Assembly: GCF_000426245.1 (NCBI RefSeq)
Contig: NZ_AUEZ01000004.1
Location: forward strand, 124,001 to 188,000
DNA: 64,000 nucleotides
Source: Bradyrhizobium sp. Ai1a-2
Lineage (GTDB): Bacteria > Pseudomonadota > Alphaproteobacteria > Rhizobiales > Xanthobacteraceae
Reading direction: 5' to 3'
Below are positions 28,112-43,022 of this stretch, piece by piece. The translations under genes and the position numbers were made by a program. Within the stretch, counting starts at the first letter, position 1; each line of letters begins with the position of its first letter. The notes below the pieces were generated by a model that was not told the DNA's origin, did no database searches, and was given only the letters and a program-made list of their open reading frames with translations.

Positions 28112-29938
28112 ATGTGCGGCATTATCGGCATTCTCGGACGGGCACCGGTTGCGGAGCAGCTGGTCGATTCGCTCAAGCGGCTCGAATATCGCGGCTACGA
28201 TTCCGCTGGCGTCGCCACCCTGGAGGGCGACCATCTGGTGCGGCGGCGCGCGGAAGGAAAATTGAAGAACCTGGAAGCGCGGTTGCGCGCCGAGCCGCTC
28301 GAGGGCCACACCGGCATCGGGCATACGCGCTGGGCGACGCATGGCCGGCCGACCGAGGGCAATGCGCATCCGCATGCGACCGAGAACGTCGCTGTTGTCC
28401 ACAACGGCATCATCGAGAATTTTCGCGAGCTACGCCAGGAGCTCGAGAAGCAGGGTGCGAAATTCTCAAGCGAGACGGATACCGAGGTCGTCGCCCATCT
28501 CGTCAACTCGCACCTTCTGAAAGGCCATTCGCCGCAGGAGGCGGTGAAGGCGTCGCTGCCGCGGCTCCGCGGCGCGTTCGCGCTGGCGTTCCTGTTCAAC
28601 GGCCACAATGACCTCCTGATCGGCGCCCGCAAAGGCTCGCCGCTCGCGGTCGGACATGGCGACGGTGAGATGTATCTGGGGTCGGACGCGATCGCGCTGG
28701 CGCCGTTCACCGACACGATCAGCTATCTCGATGACGGCGACTGGGTGGTGCTGTCGCGCGAGGTCGGCGTGATCTATGACGAGCATGGCGCGGTCGCCAA
28801 CCGCGAGGTGCTGAAATCCGGCGCATCGGCATTCCTGGTCGACAAGGCGAACTACCGCCACTTCATGGCCAAGGAGATCCACGAGCAGCCGGAAGTGGTC
28901 GGCCACACGCTGGCACGCTATATCGACATGGCGACCGAGCGGGTCACATTGCCGGTCAAGCTGCCGTTCGATTTCAAGGATATCCAGCGCGTCTCGATCA
29001 CCGCCTGCGGCACCGCGAACTATGCGGGCTATGTCGGAAAATACTGGCTGGAGCGGTTCTCGCGCCTGCCGGTCGAGATCGATATCGCCTCCGAATTCCG
29101 CTACCGCGAAGCGCCCTTGCGGAAAGGCGATCTCGCGATCTTCATCTCGCAGTCAGGCGAAACCGCCGATACGCTGGCCGCGTTGCGTTACGCGAAAGAG
29201 CAGGGCGCGCACACGGTTTCGGTGGTGAACGTGCCGACCTCGACGATCGCGCGCGAGAGCGAGACCGTACTGCAGACGCTGGCGGGGCCTGAGATCGGCG
29301 TCGCCTCGACCAAGGCCTTCACCTGCCAGCTCATGGTGCTGGCGTCGCTCGCGGTCGCCGCCGGCAAGGCGCGCGGCGAACTCTCGGATGCGGACGAGGC
29401 TGCGATCGTGCACGGCCTCGTCGAGATTCCCCGATTGATCGCCGCGGCGCTGACCATCGAACCGCAGATCGAGAAGCTCGCGCGCGAGATCTCCAAGTCG
29501 CGCGACGTGCTCTATCTCGGCCGCGGCACCAGCTATCCGCTTGCGCTCGAGGGTGCGCTGAAGCTGAAGGAAATCTCCTACATCCACGCCGAGGGCTATG
29601 CCGCCGGCGAGCTCAAGCACGGCCCGATCGCGCTGATCGACGAGAACATGCCGGTCGTGGTGATCGCGCCTTTCGACAAGGTGTTCGAGAAGACCGTCTC
29701 CAACATGCAGGAAGTGGCGGCCCGTGGCGGCAACATCATCCTGATGACCGACGCCAAGGGCGCCGCGGAGGCGACCGTCGATTCCCTGGTCACGATCGTG
29801 CTACCGGACATGGCGGCGGCCTTTACGCCGATAGTCTATGCCATTCCGGTGCAACTCCTCGCCTATCATACCGCCGTGGTCATGGGTACGGACGTCGACC
29901 AGCCCCGCAACCTCGCGAAGTCAGTTACGGTCGAATAG
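28112..29938 (+). CDS. glmS: Glutamine-fructose-6-phosphate aminotransferase GlmS
   Basis: 608 residues from ATG 28112, which exposes Cys at position 2 (CGIIGILGRAPVAEQLVDSL), the glutaminase nucleophile after Met removal. Class II amidotransferase motifs follow (HTRWATHG, NAHPH). Two SIS domains carry ACGTANYAGYVGKYWLERF and SQSGETADTLAALRYAKE. The C-terminus RNLAKSVTVE is the standard ending. Makes GlcN-6-P for peptidoglycan and lipid A. No glmS ribozyme is expected or seen. Confidence 0.98.
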   Translation: MCGIIGILGRAPVAEQLVDSLKRLEYRGYDSAGVATLEGDHLVRRRAEGKLKNLEARLRAEPLEGHTGIGHTRWATHGRPTEGNAHPHATENVAVVHNGIIENFRELRQELEKQGAKFSSETDTEVVAHLVNSHLLKGHSPQEAVKASLPRLRGAFALAFLFNGHNDLLIGARKGSPLAVGHGDGEMYLGSDAIALAPFTDTISYLDDGDWVVLSREVGVIYDEHGAVANREVLKSGASAFLVDKANYRHFMAKEIHEQPEVVGHTLARYIDMATERVTLPVKLPFDFKDIQRVSITACGTANYAGYVGKYWLERFSRLPVEIDIASEFRYREAPLRKGDLAIFISQSGETADTLAALRYAKEQGAHTVSVVNVPTSTIARESETVLQTLAGPEIGVASTKAFTCQLMVLASLAVAAGKARGELSDADEAAIVHGLVEIPRLIAAALTIEPQIEKLAREISKSRDVLYLGRGTSYPLALEGALKLKEISYIHAEGYAAGELKHGPIALIDENMPVVVIAPFDKVFEKTVSNMQEVAARGGNIILMTDAKGAAEATVDSLVTIVLPDMAAAFTPIVYAIPVQLLAYHTAVVMGTDVDQPRNLAKSVTVE

Positions 29939-30030
29939 CCGCAACCGCCCGGATCAAGTTGGCCCTTCAAAAACCTGCTAGGATGGCTTAGCTGGGAGAT
30001 TCTGGCTGCGCCTTGCGACCTGGAACCATA

Positions 30031-30813
30031 ATGAGCCCCGAGAATCCGCCTCCGATCCCGCCTCCGGACGACCATTCACCAGACGGCCCGCGCGGCCTGA
30101 TGGCCCGCTTTCGGAACTATTTCCTGACCGGGCTGATCGTCACGGGGCCGGTTGCGATCACCCTTTATCTGACCTGGTGGTTCGTGACTTGGGTCGACGG
30201 CCTGGTGCGACCATTCGTGCCTTCGGCCTATCGTCCGGAAACCTACCTGCCGTTCGGCGTGCCCGGTTCCGGGCTGGTCGTTGCGGTGATCGCGCTGACG
30301 CTGCTTGGCTTCCTTACCGCCAATCTGATCGGGCGGACGCTGGTCGATCTCGGGGAACGGCTGCTCGGTCGGATTCCGGCAGTGCGCGCGATCTATCGCG
30401 GCCTCAAGCAGGTGTTCGAGACGCTGTTCTCGGGTAACGGATCGAGCTTCCGCCGCGTCGGCCTGGTCGAATTTCCCTCGCCGGGCATGTGGTCGATCGT
30501 ACTGATCTCGCAGTCGCCGAGCGCCAACATCGCGGCGAGCCTGCCGGGCGAGGAGGAGCACATCTCGGTGTTCCTGCCATGCTCGCCGAACCCAACGACG
30601 GGCTTCTTCTTTTACGTGCCGAAGAGCAAGATCATCGAGGTCGAGCTGACCGCCGAGGACGCCGCGACATTGATCATGTCTGCAGGCGTCGTGCAGCCGG
30701 GCTCCGGCGATGCAAAGAGTGTCGCCGCGCTCGCCGGCGTTGCCAACGCCGCCCGCATCGCCAACTCCGCCTCCACGCTGCAGCCAAAGCCCGCGCCTGC
30801 GAAAGTGGAATAG
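30031..30813 (+). CDS. DUF502 family membrane protein
   Basis: 260 residues. Opens with a Pro-rich stretch, then two membrane helices (FLTGLIVTGPVAITLYLTWW and VVAVIALTLLGFLTANLIG), then the DUF502 body with IPAVRAIYRGLKQVFETLFS and FPSPGMWSIVLIS. The function of the family is not established. The gene lies between glmS and an oxidoreductase on the same strand. Confidence 0.88.
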   Translation: MSPENPPPIPPPDDHSPDGPRGLMARFRNYFLTGLIVTGPVAITLYLTWWFVTWVDGLVRPFVPSAYRPETYLPFGVPGSGLVVAVIALTLLGFLTANLIGRTLVDLGERLLGRIPAVRAIYRGLKQVFETLFSGNGSSFRRVGLVEFPSPGMWSIVLISQSPSANIAASLPGEEEHISVFLPCSPNPTTGFFFYVPKSKIIEVELTAEDAATLIMSAGVVQPGSGDAKSVAALAGVANAARIANSASTLQPKPAPAKVE

Positions 30814-30903
30814 GGGTCTCCCGATTTTGAAGGTGAGGCGAACTCGTGTTCGCCGCCGGATCGTTCTACAAGTGCGGTCTCGCAGAACCCTTCAGGATCC
30901 ATC

Positions 30904-31761
30904 ATGTCCAATACGATCGCGATCCTCGCGCCGGGCGCCATGGGCAGCGCGGTGGCGCAACGCCTGGCCGAACATGGCGCTCGCGTCCTGACCTCGCTCG
31001 CCGGACGAAGCGAAGCGAGCGCCAAACGGGCGGCTGCTGCCGGCATGGTTGCGGCGGACGATGCCGATATTGCCGGTGCGGACATCATCCTTTCGATCGT
31101 GCCGCCCGCGGAGGCGATTGCGCTGGCCGAGCGGTTGGCCGCCAATATCGCGAAACACCAAACGAGACCTGTCGTCGTCGATTGCAATGCAGTCAATGTC
31201 GAGACCGTACAGAAAGTCGGCGAAATCATCGCGGCTTCCGGCGCGCATTTCGTCGATGGCGCCATCATCGGCTTGCCGCCGAAACCAGGGTCGGCCGGGC
31301 CGGCGTTCTATGTCTCGGGCGAGCATGCGCAGGACCTCGCCGCGCTGAAGGAGCTCGGCCTCGACTTGCGCATCGTCGAAGGGCCGGTCGGCGCGGCTTC
31401 GGCGCTCAAGATGTCGTATGCCGGCATCAACAAGGGCCTGACGGCCGTCGGCGCCGCCATGGTGCTGGCGGCCACGCGCGCAGGCGCCGCCGATGCGTTG
31501 CGCGACGAACTGGCATTGAGCCAGCCGCATGTCCTGGCACGCCTTGGCGTCGCGCTGCCCGACATGGTGCCGAAAGCATATCGCTGGGTCGCCGAGATGC
31601 GCGAGATCGCGGCTTTCCTCGGCCCGGATCATCCAGCCAATCTCGTCTATGAGGGATTTGCCAGACTGTTCGAGCATATCGCCGCCGATGCCAACGGCGC
31701 AGGTGAGGACGTTGCGAAGCTCAGAGCATTTGCCGAGAGCTTCAAGGCGAAGAAGGGTTGA
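30904..31761 (+). CDS. NAD(P)-dependent 6PGDH-like oxidoreductase (DUF1932)
   Basis: 285 residues. Rossmann dinucleotide loop at the start (AILAPGAMGSAVAQRLAEHG), a NAD_binding_2-type core with LSIVPPAEAI and the VDCNAV stretch, and a helical C-terminal domain with ALKMSYAGINKGLTAVGAAM, of the DUF1932 type. Likely a beta-hydroxyacid-type dehydrogenase; substrate unknown. It converges on recG, with 10 bases between the two stops. Confidence 0.85.
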   Translation: MSNTIAILAPGAMGSAVAQRLAEHGARVLTSLAGRSEASAKRAAAAGMVAADDADIAGADIILSIVPPAEAIALAERLAANIAKHQTRPVVVDCNAVNVETVQKVGEIIAASGAHFVDGAIIGLPPKPGSAGPAFYVSGEHAQDLAALKELGLDLRIVEGPVGAASALKMSYAGINKGLTAVGAAMVLAATRAGAADALRDELALSQPHVLARLGVALPDMVPKAYRWVAEMREIAAFLGPDHPANLVYEGFARLFEHIAADANGAGEDVAKLRAFAESFKAKKG

Positions 31762-31771
31762 GGCCCACCGT

Positions 31772-33880
<2,109 letters not shown>

Positions 33881-34042
33881 CGCAGCATCCGTCATCAGGC
33901 GGCTGTGTGCCGTCAAGCCCGGCGATGACGCAACAGTTGATAAATCGGGGAACAAGAAGGGCTGACATTGGCCATGTCAGTCGCTATATCACCCCCCGCC
34001 CGGCACGTCCGGGCTTTTGGCGTTTGGATGGATTTGGGCGAC

Positions 34043-34323
34043 ATGACGGGAACGACACGGTCGAGCGGCGGGCTCGACGACCGCCGCAAGCGGCTATTGT
34101 TTCGCTGCTGGCATCGTGGCACCCGCGAGATGGACCTCATTCTCGGCCGTTTCGCGGACGCCGAGATCGCCAACCTCTCGGACACTGAGCTGTCCGAACT
34201 GGAGCACCTGCTCGAGGTGCCCGATCCCGACCTCTATGCCGCGGTGATCGGCGACAGGCCGCTTGAAGAGACAGGCGCGCTGTTTGCCCGCATCAAGGCG
34301 TTTCGCGCGGTGGAACACGACGT

Positions 34324-34327
<4 letters not shown>
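34043..34327 (+). CDS. sdhE: FAD assembly factor SdhE (DUF339)
   Basis: About 94 residues. The family signature is DDRRKRLLFRCWHRGTREMD with the RGxxE core (Arg-Gly-Thr-Arg-Glu), followed by a helical bundle to DPDLYAAVIG. SdhE promotes covalent FAD attachment to succinate dehydrogenase. The start may be 34043 or 34028. Its stop overlaps the mfd start by 4 bases. Confidence 0.92.
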
Positions 34328-37842
<3,515 letters not shown>

Positions 37843-37929
37843 GCTTGCTTTCCTGTTCTGGGAAGCCGGTCGCACACGCGCTGCCGATCCCGATGTTTTG
37901 AGACAATAGCGCACTGTTAATATTACTGC

Positions 37930-37944
37930 TTAACTAACAGTTAA
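37930..37944. promoter_or_regulatory. Possible CtrA site (TTAA-N7-TTAA)
   Basis: TTAACTAACAGTTAA lies within the perfect inverted repeat CTTAACT-AAC-AGTTAAG (37929-37945), about 80 bases upstream of the secreted-protein gene at 38023. TTAA-N7-TTAA is the binding pattern of the alphaproteobacterial cell-cycle regulator CtrA. A short motif match alone is weak evidence. Confidence 0.4.
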
Positions 37945-38022
37945 GTATGCGTTGGCGGCACGAAAGCGCATGGCCTAGCGTGCGCCGAGTGCGGCTCCGT
38001 AACCGGCGAGTTGGTGCGTACC

Positions 38023-38466
38023 ATGAACTATCGAATCTATGGCGCGTTGATCGCGTCTGTTGGCGCAGCAGCGCTCCTGTTCGCTGCGAATGATGCATCG
38101 GCCAGGTCGGGAGGAGCAGCGCGCGCGGGGGTTGTTTCGGCGCCACCGGTTGCGCGTGGGCACGTCGGCCCTTCGTTCCGGCCGCATCGGAGAGGCTTTG
38201 TCGGCGGCTTCTGGCCGGGCACAGCAGGCTATTTCGATGCGCCTGCGGCCAGCGAAGGCTTCGCAAGCATTCCGCAATCGCAATCTGTCTCGGGTGACTT
38301 CCGCAACACCTACACCTATGACGTGCCCTGGGACTGGGCGCATCGCTATCCGCCGATGGTCGCACCGTCCGACCGACCCTACGTGTCGAGCTGCCCCTCG
38401 GAGAGCGTGACCGTGCCCGGACGTGGCGGCGAAGAGCACACCGTCAACATTACGCGGTGCTACTAG
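38023..38466 (+). CDS. Secreted hypothetical protein (147 aa)
   Basis: Signal peptide (ALIASVGAAALLFAANDASA). The mature part is rich in Gly, Pro and Arg, with an aromatic stretch (NTYTYDVPWDWAHRYPP) and two Cys near the end (VSSCPSESV, ITRCY) that could pair. No known family. The VOC gene follows 5 bases after its stop. A CtrA-like site lies upstream. Confidence 0.75.
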   Translation: MNYRIYGALIASVGAAALLFAANDASARSGGAARAGVVSAPPVARGHVGPSFRPHRRGFVGGFWPGTAGYFDAPAASEGFASIPQSQSVSGDFRNTYTYDVPWDWAHRYPPMVAPSDRPYVSSCPSESVTVPGRGGEEHTVNITRCY

Positions 38467-38471
38467 GCCAA

Positions 38472-38861
38472 ATGAAGCGCACGTGGACCATCATCGGCGT
38501 CGTTGATGTGCCGCGGAGCTTCAAGTGGTACCAGTCGCTGCTTGGCCTGCCCGAGACGGCTCCCGCACACGATTACTTCGGGCAAATCGTCGACTCCGAC
38601 GGAACGGTCTTGCTCTGCCTGCACGAGTGGGGTGCCCACGAGCATCCCACGTTGACAAGTCCCCAGGAGGCGAAGCCTGGCAACGGCCTCCTCCTGTTCT
38701 TCCGGGTCGACAACTTTGACGTAGCTCTGCCAAGTGCGCGAGCGCTCGTCAGCCAGCTGGAAGAAGAGCCGCATGTGAATCCCAACACTGGAACTGCGGA
38801 GTTTTCGCTCCGAGATCCTGACGGCTACTACGTCACCATCAGCGCGCTCGATCCGGCCTGA
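38472..38861 (+). CDS. VOC (glyoxalase/bleomycin resistance) family protein
   Basis: 129 residues with the VOC fold: TIIGVVDVPRSFKWYQSLLG, GTVLLCLHEWGAH (possible metal His/Glu), FFRVDNFDVAL and the closing FSLRDPDGYYVTISA. Substrate unknown. Right after its TGA, in the same frame, 65 more codons read as a hydrophobic protein segment (annotated separately). Confidence 0.85.
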   Translation: MKRTWTIIGVVDVPRSFKWYQSLLGLPETAPAHDYFGQIVDSDGTVLLCLHEWGAHEHPTLTSPQEAKPGNGLLLFFRVDNFDVALPSARALVSQLEEEPHVNPNTGTAEFSLRDPDGYYVTISALDPA

Positions 38862-38882
38862 CCCTTAGCCGAGAAGTTCCGT

Positions 38883-39059
38883 CAGGCTGTGGTGGCGGGT
38901 CCGATGGCGCTCGGCGCCTTGGGTTTGATACTGTCCGACCCTACCTTGCGGTTCAGCGCCGAAATCATGTTCGACGCCTTCAGAGAAGTCTTCCAGGCTG
39001 TGATCATATTCATGACCACGATCGGCGGCGTAGCTGTGGCACTTCCGGCGCAATCGTAG
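38883..39059 (+). pseudogene. Membrane-protein C-terminal fragment, no start
   Basis: A plus-strand frame with no clear start, continuous in frame with the VOC gene beyond its TGA, reads like the end of a transporter: VVAGPMALGALGLILSDPT, then FREVFQAVIIFMTTIGGVAV, stop at 39057-39059. There are two hydrophobic segments. It may be the remnant of a decayed transporter gene or a very small membrane protein from an internal GTG. The reverse strand also has an open frame here (38882-39109), which I take as a shadow. Confidence 0.4.
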
Positions 39060-39107
39060 TGTGTCGGGAAGTAAGGCACCGTCTCCGAGACAACACGGAG
39101 ATTATCC

Positions 39108-40502
39108 ATGTCTCAGGCTGAACACTTCGATATCGTCATCCTCGGCAGCGGTCAGGGCGGAAAGCTGCTCGCATGGCACCTTGGTCGTTCCGGCAAGAAA
39201 GTCGCTGTGGTCGAGCGCCGCTGGGTCGGCGGTTCCTGCCCGGCAGTCGCCTGTCTCCCATCCAAGAATGAACTCTGGAGTGCACGGGTCGCCCACCTCG
39301 TCCGCAACGCGGCGCAGTTCGGGTCGATGACCGATGCCGTCAAGACCGATATGGCCAAGGTTCGCGCTCGCAAGCAGGGCATGGTCGATCGCGAGATCGC
39401 ATTCCACCTGAATGCCTACAAGGAGAGCGGCGCGGAACTCATCATGGGCAGCGGCCGCTTCGTGGGTCCAAAAACGCTACAGGTCGCGCTGAACGACGGC
39501 GGCACGCGCATCCTCGCCGGTAATGAGGTTGTCCTCAACGTGGGTACGCACGCAGCCATTCCTGAGATCGCCGGTCTCAACGCAGCGCGCGCGCTCACTC
39601 ATATCGAAGCGCTCGAGCTCGACTACGCGCCGTCGCACTTGATCGTGCTCGGGGGCGGCTATGTCGGTGTCGAGATGGCGCAGGGCTTCCGTCGGTTCGG
39701 CAGCCGGGTGACGATCATCGAACCAGGTCGCCAGCTGATGGGACGGGAAGATGCCGATGCCGCCGAAGAGATTCAGCGCATTCTGAGCGGCGAGGGGATT
39801 GAGATATTGCTGAACGCCCAACCTGTCAGTGTTCATGGCCTTTCCGGCGACACAGTCTCGGTGAGCGTGCGTACCCCCAAGGGTGAAGAGACGGTCGAAG
39901 GCAGCGACTTGCTTGTGGCGGTTGGCCGGGTCGCCAATACCGACGGCATCGGGCTCGACGAAGCAGGAATAGAACTCGATGCCCGCGGCTTCATTCGTGT
40001 CAACGAGCGTCTGCAGGCGACTGCTCCCGGTGTCTGGGCCATCGGCGAATGCTGCGGTAGTCCTCAGTTCACGCATGTCTCGGTCGATGACTTCAGGATT
40101 GTCAGGGACAACATGGCTGGCGGCAACCGCAGGACCGATGATCGCCTCATTCCCTATGTCGTGTTCACCGACCCGCCGCTAGCCCGTGTCGGCCTCTCCG
40201 AGCAAGAGGCCAAGCGGCAGGGCGTCCCTGCGCGTGTCGCGAAGCTGCCGATGAACAATGTCCTGCGCACGGAGGCAACCGACGAGACCGACGGCTTCAT
40301 GAAGGTGGTCGTCAGCGCGAACGACGACCGTATCCTCGGCTTTTCAATGATCGGTTCCGAGGCCGGCGAGGTCATGGCCGTCATCCAGGCCGCAATGCTC
40401 GCCGAATTGCCGTACCCAAAGTTGCGTGATGCCGTCATCGCCCATCTCACCATCGCGGAAGGATTGGGCCCGCTGTTCGCAAACGTGCCGCCGAGGTCTT
40501 GA
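39108..40502 (+). CDS. FAD-dependent pyridine nucleotide-disulfide oxidoreductase
   Basis: 464 residues. FAD loop IVILGSGQGGKLLAWHLG, redox-active disulfide in GGSCPAVACLPSK (CX4C), NAD loop VLGGGYVGVEMAQGFRRFG, second FAD motif GVWAIGECCGSPQFTHVS, and a C-terminal dimerisation domain ending in HLTIAEGLGPLFANV. The usual C-terminal His-x-x-x-x-Glu-x-x pattern of lipoamide dehydrogenase is changed to HLTIAEGL, so it is closer to mercuric-reductase-like relatives. Substrate unknown. Confidence 0.88.
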   Translation: MSQAEHFDIVILGSGQGGKLLAWHLGRSGKKVAVVERRWVGGSCPAVACLPSKNELWSARVAHLVRNAAQFGSMTDAVKTDMAKVRARKQGMVDREIAFHLNAYKESGAELIMGSGRFVGPKTLQVALNDGGTRILAGNEVVLNVGTHAAIPEIAGLNAARALTHIEALELDYAPSHLIVLGGGYVGVEMAQGFRRFGSRVTIIEPGRQLMGREDADAAEEIQRILSGEGIEILLNAQPVSVHGLSGDTVSVSVRTPKGEETVEGSDLLVAVGRVANTDGIGLDEAGIELDARGFIRVNERLQATAPGVWAIGECCGSPQFTHVSVDDFRIVRDNMAGGNRRTDDRLIPYVVFTDPPLARVGLSEQEAKRQGVPARVAKLPMNNVLRTEATDETDGFMKVVVSANDDRILGFSMIGSEAGEVMAVIQAAMLAELPYPKLRDAVIAHLTIAEGLGPLFANVPPRS

Positions 40503-40542
40503 TCGGACGCAGCCGCAATTGCGGCGAAGTACGGAAATGTCC

Positions 40543-40582
40543 GCTGAGCCTGACCAACTCGGCCGAGGCTCAGCCCGTTTTT
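40543..40582 (+). terminator. Terminator after the disulfide oxidoreductase gene
   Basis: GCTGAGCCT (40543-40551) pairs perfectly with AGGCTCAGC (40566-40574), followed by CCGTTTTT. It begins 41 bases past the stop at 40502 and overlaps the end of the convergent acyl-CoA ligase gene by a few bases. Confidence 0.65.
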
Positions 40583-42207
40583 GCGCGGTCGACGGTCGGG
40601 AGCCTATAGTCTCCATAGAGCTCCCGCAGTTTCGTCTTCAGGAGTTTGCCGGTTGCCCCATGCGGAAGCTCATCGACGAACAGCACGTCATCCGGCATCC
40701 ACCATTTGGCGATCTTGCCTTCGTAAGAGGCCAGCAGATCGGCGGCCGTGAGCTGAGATCCCTTGCGTAGCACCGCGATCACAAGCGGACGCTCATCCCA
40801 CTTCGGATGCTTGACGCCGATGACCGCCGCCTCGGCGACGTCGGGATGCGCCATGGCCAGGTTTTCGAGCTCAATCGAGGAGATCCATTCGCCGCCGGAC
40901 TTGATGACATCCTTGGAGCGATCGGTGATCTGCATGTAGCCTTCATCATCGATCGTCGCGACATCGCCTGTGAAGAACCAGCCATCCTCCCGCTCGCTCT
41001 CAGGCATCTTGTAATAAGCGCGCGCAATCCAAGGTCCACGGATCACGAGATCGCCAAACGCTTTGCCGTCGTGCGGCAGCTCGTTATTGTCCCCATCGCG
41101 AATGCCGATTTCGACCCCGAACACAGCTCGCCCCTGTTTGACCTGCCGATTGCGGCGCTCGGTCTTTGACAGAGCATTATGCCTGGGCAGCGTCTTCGAG
41201 ATCGTCCCGACGGGACTCGTCTCCGTCATGCCCCAGACGTGCAGCACCTCCACGCCGTAACGGTCCTGTAGCGCCTCGATCAGGGAGCGCGGGCACGCCG
41301 TGCCGCCGATCAGCACGCGATTGAGCGTCGTCGGCTTCACGCCCGCGATTTGCAAATACTGAACATAGCCGAGCCAGACGGTCGGCACGCCGTTGGCGAA
41401 GGTGACGCCGTGCTCCTCGAACAGCCTGTGCAGGCTTTCGCCGTCGACCTTCGGTCCGGGCATCACCAGCTTTGCGCCCATCGCCGGTGCGCAATAGGGC
41501 ATACCCCAGGACATCGCGTGGAACATCGGCGAGATAAACGCGACCGTGTCGTTCAAGGAAATCCGGCAGGCGTCGGGGAGGGCTGCAGCAAAGGAATGCA
41601 GCACGGCGCTCCGATGGGCATAGAGCACGCCCTTGGGATTGCCGGTCGTTCCCGATGTGTAGCAGAGACCGCACGCCGTGTTTTCATCGAGTTGCGACCA
41701 CGTGCAGGCATCCGATTGTCCAATCAGCAAATTCTCATAGGATGGGAAGTCTCCGGCTCCGGCCGCCTTGGCGTCCGCAGCCTCTCCAAGATAGATCCAC
41801 TTTTCGACGCTCGCGCACTTCGGCATCAATGTCCTGACGAGGTCGACGAAGGTCAGGTCGAAGAAGACCAGACGGTCTTCGGCATGATTGATGATGTAGA
41901 CGATCTGCTCGACGAACAGCCGCGGATTAACCGTGTGGCACACTGCGCCCATTCCGGAGATGCCGTAGTAGAGCTCGAGATGCCGATAGCCGTTCCATGC
42001 CAGGGTCGCTACGCGATCGCCGGGTTTGATGCCAAGCGAATTCAGGGCGTTCGCGAGCTGCGAGCTGCGGCGCAAGAGGCCGGCATAGTTCGTAACGTGA
42101 TCCGGTCTGGCGGGGGAGCGCGAGATGATCTCGACGTCGGGAAAAGAACGCGCCGCATGCGCCAGGATAGATGACAATAGCAGCGGGGTTTTCATCATCA
42201 AACCAAG
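40570..42207 (-). CDS. Medium/long-chain acyl-CoA ligase (ANL superfamily)
   Basis: 545 residues from ATG 42207. ANL motifs are complete: [19 protein letters not shown] (P-loop), [43 protein letters not shown], and the catalytic Lys in [15 protein letters not shown]. The family activates a carboxylic acid to acyl-AMP and then acyl-CoA. Fatty-acid-type substrate is likely, exact chain length not visible. Convergent with the oxidoreductase. Confidence 0.9.
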   Translation of the reverse strand, partial: LGLMMKTPLLLSSILAHAARSFPDVEIISRSPARPDHVTNYAGLLRRSSQLANALNSLGIKPGDRVATLAWNGYRHLELYYGISGMGAVCHTVNPRLFVEQIVYIINHAEDRLVFFDLTFVDLVRTLMPKCASVEKWIYLGEAADAKAAGAGDFPSYENLLIGQSDACTWSQLDENTACGLCYTSGTTGNPKGVLYAHRSAVLHSFAAALPDACRISLNDTVAFISPMFHAMSWGMPYCAPAMGAKLVMPGPKVDGESLHRLFEEHGVTFANGVPTVWLGYVQYLQIAGVKPTTLNRVLIGGTACPRSLIEALQDRYGVEVLHVWGMTETSPVGTISKTLPRHNALSKTERRNRQVKQGRAVFGVEIGIRDGDNNELPHDGKAFGDLVIRGPWIARAYYKMPESEREDGWFFTGDVATIDDEGYMQITDRSKDVIKSGGEWISSIELENLAMAHPDVAEAAVIGVKHPKWDERPLVIAVLRKGSQLTAADLLASYEGKIAKWWMPDDVLFVDELPHGATGKLLKTKLRELYGDYRLPTVDRAKTG

Positions 42208-42508
42208 CATCGCGAATATCCCTTTGGTCCTGATAATCTGGCAACTTTGCCGTACAAAGCGCCCTGACCCCACGCATACGGCAGAGAAAATCATTCCAAA
42301 GCGAAATTTTGTTCTTGGTTCGCGCCGTGAGGGTAAAGTGCCAAATGAGCGCACTTTCCTCGATCTATCGCCCGCGGCGGCTACTCGTTAAGGTAGATAA
42401 TATCATTGCTCAGGCAATCTTGGAAGATACGTGCCCGCACTGACCGAACCTTGCCCGACATGCCACCGCCGTCGAATGCGGCGACGGTGGCCGTGATTGC
42501 ATTGAAGA
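42208..42508. other. Gene-free stretch, no recognised element
   Basis: About 300 bases between the acyl-CoA ligase start and the stop of the DUF3303-like gene. It must contain the ligase promoter, since both genes read leftward and the gap is long. I see no clear hairpin terminator, repeat or RNA, and no convincing short ORF. Confidence 0.5.
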
Positions 42509-42784
42509 TCAACGCTTCGGCAGCGCTGCCATCACTTCGCCCGCGTCTGCGTCCTCTAGGCAAGGCGTGACGGTGAGCGGGAGCAGGTCGGCCCAGTGGG
42601 AAACCCAACGATACATGGCCTTTGGATCACTCGATTCGGAGATCGCAAATCCCTGACCGTTCATGCCATGCCAACGGCCCAACATCTTGACGCCGTCGGG
42701 TGGTCCGCCACCGGTCTCCAGGAAGCGTGCGACTGCTGCGTTGAAGGTGCCTTGAGGTACTGTCCAAGCGACTATGAACTTCAT
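42509..42784 (-). CDS. DUF3303-like small protein
   Basis: 91 residues from ATG 42784 (KFIVAWTVPQGTFNAAVARF). The pattern MLGRWHGMNGQGFAISESSD and the short helix SHWADLLPLTVTPCLEDADA fits a dimeric alpha/beta barrel of the DUF3303 type. Function unknown. Upstream (42785-43022) I see no gene. Confidence 0.75.
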   Translation of the reverse strand: MKFIVAWTVPQGTFNAAVARFLETGGGPPDGVKMLGRWHGMNGQGFAISESSDPKAMYRWVSHWADLLPLTVTPCLEDADAGEVMAALPKR

Positions 42785-43022
42785 GCCAGTCCTCCATATC
42801 TGCAATCAATGGATGAATGTCGCGGCTTTGCCGCTTGTGCACGATAGCGCTTGCACGTCGAATAACAACGGCGAATGAACAGGTGTTGTGGGCAGAAGAA
42901 CGCAGTTCATGTCGTTGCGCGGAATGCCTGTGTTGTGATCCAAATCGGTTAGCCTCAGATTTGGAAGAACACTTCCGCCTTGCCCACGAAGGCCCGTCGC
43001 GCGGGCGCGCTCTTCGCGGCCG

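Noticed and set aside
38882..39109. 75-codon minus-strand frame
   Set aside because: It has no neighbours or motif support, while the opposite strand reads as a plausible membrane-protein fragment in frame with the VOC gene.
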